From: Desulfuromonadales bacterium | GTDB taxonomy: Bacteria; Desulfobacterota; Desulfuromonadia; Desulfuromonadales; Geoalkalibacteraceae | Reading direction: 5' to 3' | DNA: 41,584 nt | Assembly (NCBI GenBank): GCA_024636255.1 | Contig: JAGXHK010000068.1 | Location: 1 to 41,584, forward strand | Shown: positions 30,433 to 40,074 of the stretch, in pieces | Layout of the letters: every line of letters starts with the position of its first letter | Numbering within the stretch: the first letter of the stretch is position 1 | Notes under the pieces: generated by a model | What the model was told of the DNA's origin: nothing | Databases searched by the model: none | The model's input: the letters and a program-made list of their open reading frames with translations, nothing else | Translations under genes and position numbers: made by a program

Positions 30433-32987
30433 CAGGAAATAACGATATTGACCAGCCGACCGGGAACAACGATCACTTTGCGCACCGTTTTCCCCTCGAT
30501 AAATCGACTGACGTTGGGATTTTCGAGAGCGCATGTTTTAACGGTCTCCTCATCAGCGTCTGCAGCGACCTCGATCTTGCCACGCACTTTGCCGTTGACC
30601 TGAATAACGATGGTGAGGGCTTCTGCGGCGAGGGCCGCTTCGTCCCACTGGGGCCAGCCGGCCGCCTCGATGCCCTGCTGGTGTCCAAGAGCGACCCAGA
30701 GTTCTTCACTTATATGGGGGACAAAAGGGGCAAGTAACCGCACCGCCGCCTCAAGGGCTTCGCGCAAGGTGCCGGCGGCCTCGGCTTTTGACTCGAAGGC
30801 ATAGACGGCATTGACCAACTCCATGATCGCGGCAATCGCAGTATTGAAATGAAAGCGGCCATCGATATCCTGGGTGACTTTTTTAATCGTTCGATGCGTG
30901 GTGCGGCGCAGATCCCGGGCGGCGCCAGATACATCCTGCGGCACCGTGGCGCCCTCGATCAATGAAAGATTCTCGGCGACGGCGCGCCAGACGCGGTTGA
31001 GAAAACGATAGCAGCCCTCAACGGCCTGATCGCTCCATTCAAGGTCCTTCTCAGGCGGCGCGGCAAAAAGTATGAACAGGCGGGCGGTATCAGCCCCGAA
31101 GCGCTCGATCAGGCTATCCGGATCGATCACGTTTTTCTTCGATTTGCTCATCTTTTCAGTGCGGCCCAAAGTGACCGGCGCTCCGCACCGTCCGCATTTC
31201 CCGTCCTCCACCTCCTCGGGATAAAGCCAACCGTGCTCGGAACAGGCGATGGTCTCCATGCAGACCATTCCCTGAGTCAGCAGATTTGAAAACGGCTCGT
31301 CCAGATCGATCATACCCAGGTCGCGCAGAACCTTCGTGAAAAACCGGGCATAGAGCAGATGCATGACCGCGTGCTCGATGCCGCCGATATACTGATCGAC
31401 AGGAGCCCAGTAGCCGGCGCGCCAGCGATCGACGGGGCCTTGCTGATAATCGGGGCTGGCGTAACGCAGAAAATACCAGGAACTCTCGACAAAGGTATCG
31501 AAGGTATCGGTTTCGCGCCGTGCAGCGCGACCGCATTCAGGGCAGCTTGTCCGCACGAATTCGGCGTGCGTGGCAAGGGGGCTGCCCCCTTCCCCGGTCA
31601 GCGCCACGTCGGTCGGCAAAATGACCGGCAGCTGCTCGCGGGGCACAGGTACGGCTCCACAGTGTTCGCAATAGATGATGGGGATCGGCGTACCCCAGTA
31701 GCGCTGACGGGATACGCCCCAGTCGCGCAGGCGATAATTGATGGTTTTGCTCCCCAATTCGCGCCGGTCGAGATAGTTGGCAATCTGTTCTTTGGCTACA
31801 TCATTATCAAGGCCGTCAAATTCGCCGGAATTGACCAGACGCCCCGTGCCGACGTAGGCCTCTTCCAGAGTCTCGGCTTGCAGTTCCTGCCCCTCCGGCT
31901 GAATCACGACCACCATCGGCAGATCGTATTTGCGGGCGAACTGAAAATCGCGCTGGTCATGTGTCGGGACAGCCATAACGGCACCGGTGCCATACTCCAT
32001 GAGTATGAAATTCGCCAGAAAGACCGGCATGCGGCGGCCCGTAATGGGGTTGAGACAAAAGGATCCGGTAAAGACACCTTCTTTTTCGAACTCTTCGCTG
32101 GAGCGCTGGAATTTGTCCTGTTTTTTAACCCGGCGGATGAAATCTTCGACATCCTGGCGCTTTTCATCCGTCGTCACCTCGAGCGCCAGAGGATGTTCAG
32201 GGGCCAGGCTCATGAAAGTGGCGCCACACAACGTGTCTGGCCGGGTTGTAAAAACGCGGATCTTCTGCTCTGAATTCTCGAGAACGAAATCAATCTCGCA
32301 TCCGGTGCTGCGCCCGATCCAGTTTCGCTGCATGGTCAGAACACGTTCCGGCCAGCCCGTCAGCTTTTCGGTCTGCTCAAGAAGTTCTTCGGCATAAGCG
32401 GTGGTTTTGAAGAACCATTGATCGAGTTCCTTGCCTTCGACCTCAGATTCACAACGCCAGCAGCTGCCGTCCTCGACTTGCTCGTTGGCGAGCACCGTCT
32501 GACAGGTGGGGCACCAGTTGACGGCTGAGCTTTTCTTGTAAGCCAGGCCACGTTCGAACATTTCAAGAAAGACCAGCTGCTCCCAGGTGTAATAATCGAC
32601 GTCGCAGGTGGCGAACTCGCGATCCCAATCGTAAGAAAATCCCATTTTCTGGAGTTGGATGCGCATATTATCGATGTTCTTGTATGTCCATTCTGCCGGA
32701 TGGGTGCCATGCTGAATCGCCGCATTCTCAGCGGGCATGCCGAACGCATCCCACCCCATGGGATGAAGAACATTGAGCCCCTGCATCCGTTTGAAGCGAC
32801 CGACAACGTCCCCGATACTGTAATTTCGCACATGTCCCATGTGGATCCGGCCTGATGGATACGGGAACATTTCAAGGACGTAATATTTTTCTCTGCCGGC
32901 CTCGGCCTCGACCTTGAAGGTCTTGTTCTCTTTCCAGAGCCTCTGCCATTTTTCTTCAACCGCTGCAGGATTGTAGCGCTCTTCCAT
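30432..32987 (-). CDS. leuS: Leucyl-tRNA synthetase
   Basis: 851 aa; [16 protein letters not shown] (HIGH), [13 protein letters not shown] (KMSKS), editing domain. Confidence 0.98.
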   Translation of the reverse strand: MEERYNPAAVEEKWQRLWKENKTFKVEAEAGREKYYVLEMFPYPSGRIHMGHVRNYSIGDVVGRFKRMQGLNVLHPMGWDAFGMPAENAAIQHGTHPAEWTYKNIDNMRIQLQKMGFSYDWDREFATCDVDYYTWEQLVFLEMFERGLAYKKSSAVNWCPTCQTVLANEQVEDGSCWRCESEVEGKELDQWFFKTTAYAEELLEQTEKLTGWPERVLTMQRNWIGRSTGCEIDFVLENSEQKIRVFTTRPDTLCGATFMSLAPEHPLALEVTTDEKRQDVEDFIRRVKKQDKFQRSSEEFEKEGVFTGSFCLNPITGRRMPVFLANFILMEYGTGAVMAVPTHDQRDFQFARKYDLPMVVVIQPEGQELQAETLEEAYVGTGRLVNSGEFDGLDNDVAKEQIANYLDRRELGSKTINYRLRDWGVSRQRYWGTPIPIIYCEHCGAVPVPREQLPVILPTDVALTGEGGSPLATHAEFVRTSCPECGRAARRETDTFDTFVESSWYFLRYASPDYQQGPVDRWRAGYWAPVDQYIGGIEHAVMHLLYARFFTKVLRDLGMIDLDEPFSNLLTQGMVCMETIACSEHGWLYPEEVEDGKCGRCGAPVTLGRTEKMSKSKKNVIDPDSLIERFGADTARLFILFAAPPEKDLEWSDQAVEGCYRFLNRVWRAVAENLSLIEGATVPQDVSGAARDLRRTTHRTIKKVTQDIDGRFHFNTAIAAIMELVNAVYAFESKAEAAGTLREALEAAVRLLAPFVPHISEELWVALGHQQGIEAAGWPQWDEAALAAEALTIVIQVNGKVRGKIEVAADADEETVKTCALENPNVSRFIEGKTVRKVIVVPGRLVNIVIS

Positions 32988-33017
32988 TTTTCCTCCGCTC
33001 CAACAGGGCCGCCCGCC

Positions 33018-33045
33018 CCAAAAAGTAAAACCGGCGAACGCCGGT
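33018..33045 (-). terminator. Intrinsic terminator after infA
   Basis: - strand ACCGGCGttCGCCGGTTTTACTTTTT. Confidence 0.7.
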
Positions 33046-33132
33046 ATTATATCGATCCGTACCGGATACGCTTCCGGTCGAGCCGAACCGCCCCCGGCAC
33101 CAGGCCGGGAACAAGTTCAATCGCTGGGTCGA

Positions 33133-33351
33133 TTACTTTTCGCGGTAGGTAATACGACCGCGGGAAAGATCGTAAGGTGAGAGTTCGACGGTCACCCGGT
33201 CGCCTGGCAGGATGCGGATATAATATTTGCGCATTTTCCCGGATATATGGGCCAGTACCACATGCCCGTTATCGAGTTCGACACGAAACGTGGCATTCGG
33301 TAGTGGTTCAATAACTTTTCCTTCGACTTCAATGGCTTCTTCTTTTGCCAA
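33133..33351 (-). CDS. infA: Translation initiation factor IF-1
   Basis: [72 protein letters not shown]. Confidence 0.98.
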   Translation of the reverse strand: MAKEEAIEVEGKVIEPLPNATFRVELDNGHVVLAHISGKMRKYYIRILPGDRVTVELSPYDLSRGRITYREK

Positions 33352-33425
33352 AACCTTCCCTCCGCAAATGTAATTATTTTCGGTTATTTATTGCTTATGA
33401 CCGCACCGATTGACAATCCGGCCCT

Positions 33426-33454
33426 ATTTAACTAAGAGCAACACAGATTGTCAA
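33426..33454 (-). promoter_or_regulatory. Sigma70 promoter for infA
   Basis: - strand TTGACA-17 nt-TTAAAT in the cheB-infA gap. Confidence 0.65.
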
Positions 33455-33514
33455 GCTTCCCTGCGAAAGCGACGATGGTTGGGCGATCTTTTTTTAATCA
33501 CCCCCCCCTGCACA

Positions 33515-34588
33515 TCAGGTCGGGTGGCGAAGGATCTCTGCTCCGATGCCATCCAGGGCCACAACCGCGTCGATCATTCCGGTGGCGATCGCTTCTTTCG
33601 GCATACCGAAGACAACGCATGAATCTTCGGCTTCGGCAATGGCTCGCCCGCCATGGCCCTTGATCGCCTTGACTCCGGCGGCGCCGTCGTTACCCATTCC
33701 GGTCAGGACCACCGCGATCAGCCGCTGGTCGCAGACCTGGACAGCGGATAGAAACATGGCATCGACCGAAGGGACATAGCGCTGAGCCGGGTCCGGATCG
33801 GCCAGATGCGCCACCAAACCACTGGCACCGCGCCGGAAAAGAAGATTTTTTCCCCCAGGGGCGACCAGAACTCTGCCTGGCTTGAACAAATCGCCGGTTT
33901 TGGCCTCGCACACTTCAAGATCACAATACCGGTCCAGGCGTTCGGCAAAAGCCCGGGTGAATTCTGCCGGCATATGTTGAGAGACGGCGAACATGAGCGG
34001 GGTATTGCCGGGGATCTGTGAAAGAACAGACTGCACGGCGGGCGGACCGCCGGTTGAAGAACCGATCAGGACCAGGCCCTGCGGATATCCGGTTCGGACA
34101 TCAGGGCGTAGCGCGGAGCGTCTGAGTGGATCGCGAGGCTGCGCTTTTAGCAGACCCTCGCTTCGCAGGGAAATCTTATCCATATCGGCACGCAAGGCGG
34201 CCAGCACTTTATGCACCAGGTCGTCGCGGATGTTGAAAAGCTGAGCATCGCTGCGCGCGGTCGGCTTGGCGACAAATTCGAAGGCGCCCAGTTCAAGGGC
34301 CTTGAAGACGTTTTCATCTTCTCCCTGGGACGAAATGACGATTACCGGGGTCGGACGGTTCTGCATGACAATACGCAGAAAGGTAAAGCCATCAATCTTC
34401 GGCATCTCGAGGTCGAGAGTGATCAGATCGGGCTTAAGATCGTAGACCTTGCGCAAACCATCTTCGCCGTCGACCGCATAGCCGACGATCTCGACTTGCG
34501 GCACCGCCTCAAGAATTTTAATGATGGTGCGCCGATTGAAAGCCGAATCGTCAACCACAAGGACGCGGATTTTTCCGGCGGTTCTCAT
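33515..34588 (-). CDS. cheB: Chemotaxis response regulator protein-glutamate methylesterase CheB
   Basis: Receiver domain (VVDDSAFNRR, LDLEMPKIDG) plus methylesterase triad motifs GSSTGGP, SQHMP, GMGNDGAAG. Confidence 0.96.
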   Translation of the reverse strand: MRTAGKIRVLVVDDSAFNRRTIIKILEAVPQVEIVGYAVDGEDGLRKVYDLKPDLITLDLEMPKIDGFTFLRIVMQNRPTPVIVISSQGEDENVFKALELGAFEFVAKPTARSDAQLFNIRDDLVHKVLAALRADMDKISLRSEGLLKAQPRDPLRRSALRPDVRTGYPQGLVLIGSSTGGPPAVQSVLSQIPGNTPLMFAVSQHMPAEFTRAFAERLDRYCDLEVCEAKTGDLFKPGRVLVAPGGKNLLFRRGASGLVAHLADPDPAQRYVPSVDAMFLSAVQVCDQRLIAVVLTGMGNDGAAGVKAIKGHGGRAIAEAEDSCVVFGMPKEAIATGMIDAVVALDGIGAEILRHPT

Positions 34589-35466
34589 CGGGAATCCTCC
34601 AGCTTTCTTGACTGGAGCGGGCGCTGGTAGACCATATCGTGAGTGAAGTGTCGCAGAACGAACTGGTTGCTTATATTCATAAGGGATTCGGAATGACCCA
34701 AAAGTAAAAACCCTTCGGGCCGCAAACGACTGTTGAAACTTTCAACGACCTTCTTTTTCGCCGGAAGATCAAAATAGATAATCACGTTGCGGCAAAAAAT
34801 TGCATCGAGAGTACCGAGCAGCGCAACCCGGGAATCATCAAAGAGATTCAGATGGCTGATGCTTACCAGACTCTTCACTTCATCGGCAATGCGGTACTTT
34901 CCGTCGACTTCGTTAAAGTAGCGCTTCATATATCGTGCATCTGTCGTCCGGAAAGACGAGGCGCCGTAGACCCCTTTGCGCGCAACCTGCAGAACGCGCT
35001 GACTGATATCGGTGCCGATAATGTCGATATCCCAGCCTCGTAATTCGGGAGCCTCGAGCAGAAGCATGGCCAGCGTGTAGGGTTCTTCGCCCGTCGAACA
35101 GCCGGCGCTCCAGATGCGCAGGGTGCGTACGCCTTCCTTCTTCTTGCGCGAAACGATCTCGGGAACGATCTCGCGGGCGAATGTTTTGAGCTGGCTTTCT
35201 TCGCGAAAAAAATAGGTTTCGTTGGTGGTCAACAGATCAATGGCCGCGGAGACTTCTTCTTCTCTGTTCTTCCCGTAGCGCAAAAGATAATAATAATCCT
35301 TAAAATTTTTCAGCTTGTGCGTGCGGACCTGCTTGCTCAGGCGCTTCTCGATCAGATACTTGTTTTCTTCCGAAAAATAGAGGCCGCAATGATGGTAGAT
35401 GAAATCCCGCAGCAGCCGGAACTCCTCGTTCGTCATCGGAATATCGGGCGTGAATTGAAACATCAA
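34585..35466 (-). CDS. cheR: Chemotaxis protein methyltransferase CheR
   Basis: TTNETYFFREESQL, RIWSAGCSTGEEPYTLAMLL, DAIFCRNVIIYFD; ATGA overlap with cheB. Confidence 0.96.
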   Translation of the reverse strand: MMFQFTPDIPMTNEEFRLLRDFIYHHCGLYFSEENKYLIEKRLSKQVRTHKLKNFKDYYYLLRYGKNREEEVSAAIDLLTTNETYFFREESQLKTFAREIVPEIVSRKKKEGVRTLRIWSAGCSTGEEPYTLAMLLLEAPELRGWDIDIIGTDISQRVLQVARKGVYGASSFRTTDARYMKRYFNEVDGKYRIADEVKSLVSISHLNLFDDSRVALLGTLDAIFCRNVIIYFDLPAKKKVVESFNSRLRPEGFLLLGHSESLMNISNQFVLRHFTHDMVYQRPLQSRKLEDSR

Positions 35467-37541
35467 ACCTGCTTCCTGTCTTCGGAGACCGTTGAGAGCA
35501 GCTCTGTAATTTTTTCGCGGACCATGTCATCTTCCTCCACCAGCAGGCGCTCCTCCAGCCGCTCTCTGCACAGAGCCGCTTCCTGTGGCTGAAACGATGT
35601 GACAAAAGCCAAACGGACATCCCAATGGTCGTGATCGAGAAGGCTATCACAATGAGAAAACAGCCAGCTGCGATCCGAAAGACCGGACAATCCCCGAAGC
35701 GCGGTTTTAACGACTTCTTCGTCAGAATGAACAAGTGCCTGTAGAAGTTCATGGCGGGCAGCCTGCGGGTGGCGTTTCGCCAATGTCTCGAGGCCGGCAA
35801 TAACCACCAGCTCGACGGGATCGTGAAGCGCGCTCTTCACAAACGCCATCGCCCGCTCTGAGGGAAAATTTCCGAGAGCACGTACGGCGGCGGAACGAAC
35901 CCAGATATCCTCGTCATTGAGCGCCAAAGCCAGTGGCGCAACGCACATCGGATCGCCGCTGGCACCCAGAGCCTCGGCAGCCAGAGCGCGAACGCCGGAA
36001 TCCTCATCCGTCAATGCAAGCTGTAGCGCACGCAGATTCTCATCGCCGCGCGCTTCCAGGCCCCGTACGGCTGCCTGGCGAACTGCTGCTGATTCATCCT
36101 TCAGCGCACCGAGGATGTACCTCGCTGTTTCAGGGCCGCCAATTTGGCCGAGAATGCGTATGCATTCGGCACGCACCGCCCCGTCCGGACCCGCAGCCAG
36201 CTGGGAGATGTTTGCAGTAACCTCTCCCGGGCACACACCGCCCAGGATGCATAGGGCTTCGGCGGCGGCATCGCGTACGCCTTCTGCCTCATCGTTGAGA
36301 GCAGCACACAGAGGATCGATGCTTTCAACCTCGCCCAGGCGCCCGAGGGCGGCGGCGGTGACCTGCCGGCGCAGACTTTGAGGTGCACCAAGTTCTGGAA
36401 TCAGCATCTCTGTCAACTCTTTGCACTGAGCCCTCCCGGCAAGCTCAATGAGGTAGAGATCCTGTTCCTCGTTTTCCCCCAGGTGCTCGCGCACGAGATC
36501 GCAGATCGCGCCCGGACCACAGGCCAGGAGCGCAGCGCCCGCATTGTCGCACAAGGCGTCATCGCCAAGCAGAGGGAGCAATCTGTCTGCAATCCGCGCA
36601 TCGCCAATCCAGCCGAGAAGCTGAACGGCCGCCTTTTGCGTTTCGCGTTCACCGCCTTCGAGAAGCTCAGCGATCTGAACTACCTGCTGGGTGTCTCTCA
36701 GCTTCACCAGTGCATGGCGAACCTCTTCCCCATTGTGCCCGGCAATGCGGGTCAGAGCGCATGCGGCGGCGGCGCGAGCTTTTTTGCCCGCATCGCCCAG
36801 TCCTGCGATCAAAACGGGTACGACCTCTTCGCTGCCGATATGCCCAAGGCAGTCAAAAAGGGGTTTACGCAAAAGCGCATCCTCCTGAAATGCTAAAAGC
36901 TTTACAACCGGAACCCTCTCTCCGATCCGGGACAACGCTTCAAGTATGGTAAATCGCCAACTGAAATCAGGCACCTGCATCGCATCGAGCAGAGCGGGTA
37001 TCGCTTCGCTCGAACCCACTTTGCCCAGGTTTTCAACTGCGGCCGTGCGCACGTTCGGATCTTCGTCGGCAAAACATCCGATCATCGCGCCGACCGCTTT
37101 TTCATCGCCAATGTCCCCGAGAATATCGAGCACAAACTTTCGTACGTCCTGGTCGGAGCTTTTCAGCTCTTCCAGCAATTCCGGGGTGGCGAGAGACCCC
37201 AGCTTTATCAGAATTTCCAGTGCGGCATTGCGAAGACCCGCATTTTCCTGATCATGCAGCAAGGAGATAATTTCACCGAGCTGCTGCGACGGGTCCTTAC
37301 AGGAAAAAAAGTATAAAATAGCCTCTTTGCGCACGCGCCAGCTCGCGTCTCCAAGTCCTCTGCGAAGCAGCTCCGCTCTGAGGTCGATATTCTGCTCCCG
37401 GGCCTCGAGAAACGCCTGCAGACGAAGCTGTTCATCTTCACTATTGAGGTTACCGTTGATGCGTTGTTCAAGCTCATTCAAAATGCGCTTCTCCTCAAAT
37501 CCACTCACGGAATTAGCCGTCACTAATTTTATTTTTGGCAA
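35463..37541 (-). CDS. HEAT-repeat (PBS-lyase-type) protein, 692 aa
   Basis: Many tandem units of the type VPVLIAGLGDAGKKARAAAACALTRI and DPLCAALNDEAEGVRDAAAEALCILG; ATGA overlap with cheR. Confidence 0.92.
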   Translation of the reverse strand: MPKIKLVTANSVSGFEEKRILNELEQRINGNLNSEDEQLRLQAFLEAREQNIDLRAELLRRGLGDASWRVRKEAILYFFSCKDPSQQLGEIISLLHDQENAGLRNAALEILIKLGSLATPELLEELKSSDQDVRKFVLDILGDIGDEKAVGAMIGCFADEDPNVRTAAVENLGKVGSSEAIPALLDAMQVPDFSWRFTILEALSRIGERVPVVKLLAFQEDALLRKPLFDCLGHIGSEEVVPVLIAGLGDAGKKARAAAACALTRIAGHNGEEVRHALVKLRDTQQVVQIAELLEGGERETQKAAVQLLGWIGDARIADRLLPLLGDDALCDNAGAALLACGPGAICDLVREHLGENEEQDLYLIELAGRAQCKELTEMLIPELGAPQSLRRQVTAAALGRLGEVESIDPLCAALNDEAEGVRDAAAEALCILGGVCPGEVTANISQLAAGPDGAVRAECIRILGQIGGPETARYILGALKDESAAVRQAAVRGLEARGDENLRALQLALTDEDSGVRALAAEALGASGDPMCVAPLALALNDEDIWVRSAAVRALGNFPSERAMAFVKSALHDPVELVVIAGLETLAKRHPQAARHELLQALVHSDEEVVKTALRGLSGLSDRSWLFSHCDSLLDHDHWDVRLAFVTSFQPQEAALCRERLEERLLVEEDDMVREKITELLSTVSEDRKQV

Positions 37542-37595
37542 ACTACCCCGTTCCGGAGCGTGCGTCGCCTTTATTATTACCTGCTTGCCGGCAGC

Positions 37596-38123
37596 TTAGG
37601 GACTCTGCCCGCTTCCGGCCTGGCGGATTTTCTCGACAGCGATCTTCTCTTCCGACGTCAGGATCCGCTCGAGGTTGAGAATCATCATCAACTCACCATG
37701 CACTCTGCAGACGCCGATGAAAAAATCCGCATCGCTGCCCTTCATATACTGAGGCGCAGGTTGAATCTCCTGGCGCGTAAAAGGCCTGACTTCAGTGACC
37801 TCATCGACGATCAGACCAATAACTTTCCCGGACAGAGAGCAGATGATCACGCGGTTCTTGCGCCCCGGTTCAAAAGATTGATCGAAGCGCTTGCGCAGAT
37901 CGACCACCGGGATGACCGCCCCGCGCAAGTTGATCACGCCTTCAATAAATGGCGGGGCCTTGGGCACAGGGGTCAATTTCTGGGGCTGGATAATCTCGCG
38001 AATACACATGATGTCCAGGGCGTACAGCTCTGAACCGATACGAAAACAGGCCAGTTTAGCTTCGTCGCGAGGCGCTTTTTTTTCTCTGTCTCCGGCCTGC
38101 ATACAGGACACCGTCTCTGTCAT
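37596..38123 (-). CDS. cheW: Chemotaxis protein CheW
   Basis: LACFRIGSELYALDIMCIREII...FIEGVINLRGAVIPVVDLRKRF...VIGLIVDEVTEVRPF. Confidence 0.94.
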   Translation of the reverse strand: MTETVSCMQAGDREKKAPRDEAKLACFRIGSELYALDIMCIREIIQPQKLTPVPKAPPFIEGVINLRGAVIPVVDLRKRFDQSFEPGRKNRVIICSLSGKVIGLIVDEVTEVRPFTRQEIQPAPQYMKGSDADFFIGVCRVHGELMMILNLERILTSEEKIAVEKIRQAGSGQSP

Positions 38124-38521
38124 TTTGAAATATAGCGCTGAATCGTTTCGATCACCATCGCCGACTTGAACGGCTTGGTGATATAGCAGTCGGCTCCGGC
38201 TTCCCTGCCTTTTTCCATGTCTTCGCGTGTCTTTTTGGCGGTCAGCATAATCACAGGGATATCGCGGGTCTGCGGATCTTGTTTAATCTTTCGACACACT
38301 TCGAAACCGTCCATTTCCGGCAGCATGATGTCGAGAAGCACCAGATCGGGGAGGCATTTATGTATCTCCTCAAGAGCGGCCCTGCCATTGGTAGCCCCCT
38401 TGACCTCGAATCCCTTGGAGGTCAACAGAATGCTTTCAAGTTTAAGCAGGCTCTCTTCATCCTCGACGATCAGAATCTTCTTTTTGGGCACGTGCGGTCT
38501 CCTTCCGTCAGTGATCAACAT
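38120..38521 (-). CDS. CheY-like response regulator
   Basis: KKILIVEDEESL, LVLLDIMLPEMDGFEVCRKIK, VIMLTAKK, YITKPFKSAMVIETIQ; single receiver domain. Confidence 0.93.
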   Translation of the reverse strand: MLITDGRRPHVPKKKILIVEDEESLLKLESILLTSKGFEVKGATNGRAALEEIHKCLPDLVLLDIMLPEMDGFEVCRKIKQDPQTRDIPVIMLTAKKTREDMEKGREAGADCYITKPFKSAMVIETIQRYISK

Positions 38522-39245
38522 GTTCAGAGATCAGGATTTCTGTCAGATTAAGCAGGATGAGCAAACGGCCCTGCTGCCGACCAACTCCCTTCACCAGATC
38601 TCCATCCAGATCAGGCAGCATGCTCGGTGGAGGCTCAATGTTGCGTTCGGCAATGCGGACGACCTGGGTAATCGACTCGACCAGCATGCCCGCGACCCGA
38701 TCATCCTGCTGGCAGACAACAATCCGTGAGGAAGAGGTCTCCTCGGTCACTCCGAGACGTAGCCTGCGTTTCAGGTCGAATATCGGTATGACGACCCCGC
38801 GTAGCGAAATTATACCAAGTATGTATTCGGGCGCACGAGGAATTTCGGTAATACCGATCGGTTTGATAATCTCACCGACCCCCTCGATATCCAATGCATA
38901 TTCTTCCTTCCCAAGGAAAAAAGTCAACCATTCCCTGCGCGCCTCGGCATAGTCTTCGCTCCCTCCCCCTCCGACCAGGCCCTGGTAGTACGTCTCTTCC
39001 GTCGCAAGTTGCAAATCTTTGCACTCGGAAAAAAGCACATCCAGAGGATCTTGCCTATCAGCGGGAGGAGCTAAGGGCTGCTTTTCCGGTGAATGCGCGG
39101 GCGGTTGGTGCCCATGCTCCTCAGGCACGCCCTGAATTGTCGAGGCGCGTCGGGCACTTGTCTGCCTGTTGCTCTCCCTGCGTGAGGAGGAGCCCTCGGC
39201 GACATTCTGCGCCTTGGCTTTTTTCCGAATTTCGGCTAAATCCAT
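38508..39245 (-). CDS. Second CheW-domain protein with an approximately 100-aa N-terminal extension
   Basis: C-terminal CheW domain (WLTFFLGKEEYALDIEGVGEIIKP...YILGIISLRGVVIPIFDLKRRL); low-complexity S/R/P/Q-rich N-terminus. Confidence 0.92.
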   Translation of the reverse strand: MDLAEIRKKAKAQNVAEGSSSRRESNRQTSARRASTIQGVPEEHGHQPPAHSPEKQPLAPPADRQDPLDVLFSECKDLQLATEETYYQGLVGGGGSEDYAEARREWLTFFLGKEEYALDIEGVGEIIKPIGITEIPRAPEYILGIISLRGVVIPIFDLKRRLRLGVTEETSSSRIVVCQQDDRVAGMLVESITQVVRIAERNIEPPPSMLPDLDGDLVKGVGRQQGRLLILLNLTEILISEHVDH

Positions 39246-39267
39246 CGATTCTTCCTTCGAAGCCGTT

Positions 39268-40074
39268 TCAGGCGCAGAGGTTAAGCTCCTCCATCACGGA
39301 TTCCATGATCCCCATGTCGATTTTATGAGCCTCACGGCCGAAGCCTTCGAGTAGTGCCAGCGATGCGGCATGATTGGCCTTGCGCGGAACACCCAGGCAG
39401 TAGTCATGAAGCAGATCGACCGCTTCGGGTAAAAAAAGCCCCGGCTTGCCGCCGGCAACCAGAAGACGGTGATCGAGGTAATCGGAAAGCTCTTCGCGGC
39501 TGAGCGGACGCAGATGATACTGCATGCCGATACGCTGGCGTAAAGCCTCGTAGGCGCGATGAGCCAGGCGGCGTCGCAATTCTGGCTGGCCGACCAGCAC
39601 GACGCTGAGCAGATTGCGGTCATCGAGCTGAAAATTAGTCAAAAGACGTATCTCGTCGAATGTTTCCTTGTAGGGAATCAGCTGCGCTTCGTCAATGACC
39701 AGCACCGGGCAGCGCCCCAGCTCGTAGAGCTGGTAGAGCTCGGCCCCGATCTGTTCGAGCAGATCGGTCTTGAAATGGGCTGGCTCCTCAACTCCCAGAC
39801 GCCGCGCAAGCGTCCTGAGAAACTCGAGCGGTGAAAGACGCGGGTTGATGATCAGAATGACCTTGTATGTTTCATCGAGCTCATCGAGCAAGGCTCTGGA
39901 CAGCGTCGTCTTTCCGCTGCCGATCTCACCGGTAAGCAGCGCCAAATCCCTTTCCTCAACCGCGTAAAGCAAGCGCGCCAGGGCTTCGCGATGCGCTTTG
40001 GCGAGAAAGAGAAAGCGCGGATCGGGCGTCTTGCTGAAGGGACGCTCGTTGAAGCCGTAGAAAGCCTCATACAT
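39268..40074 (-). CDS. ExeA/GspA-like AAA ATPase, soluble
   Basis: MYEAFYGFNERPFSKTPDPRFLFLAKAHREALARLLYAVEERDLALLTGEIGSGKTT (Walker A), CPVLVIDEAQLI (Walker B); start at 40074 overlaps the cheA stop. Confidence 0.9.
   Translation of the reverse strand: MYEAFYGFNERPFSKTPDPRFLFLAKAHREALARLLYAVEERDLALLTGEIGSGKTTLSRALLDELDETYKVILIINPRLSPLEFLRTLARRLGVEEPAHFKTDLLEQIGAELYQLYELGRCPVLVIDEAQLIPYKETFDEIRLLTNFQLDDRNLLSVVLVGQPELRRRLAHRAYEALRQRIGMQYHLRPLSREELSDYLDHRLLVAGGKPGLFLPEAVDLLHDYCLGVPRKANHAASLALLEGFGREAHKIDMGIMESVMEELNLCA

Noticed and set aside
33501-33508. 8-C run downstream of cheB as a terminator or phase-variable tract
   Set aside because: Outside any coding frame and without an adjacent stable stem; likely incidental, though worth checking for assembly length
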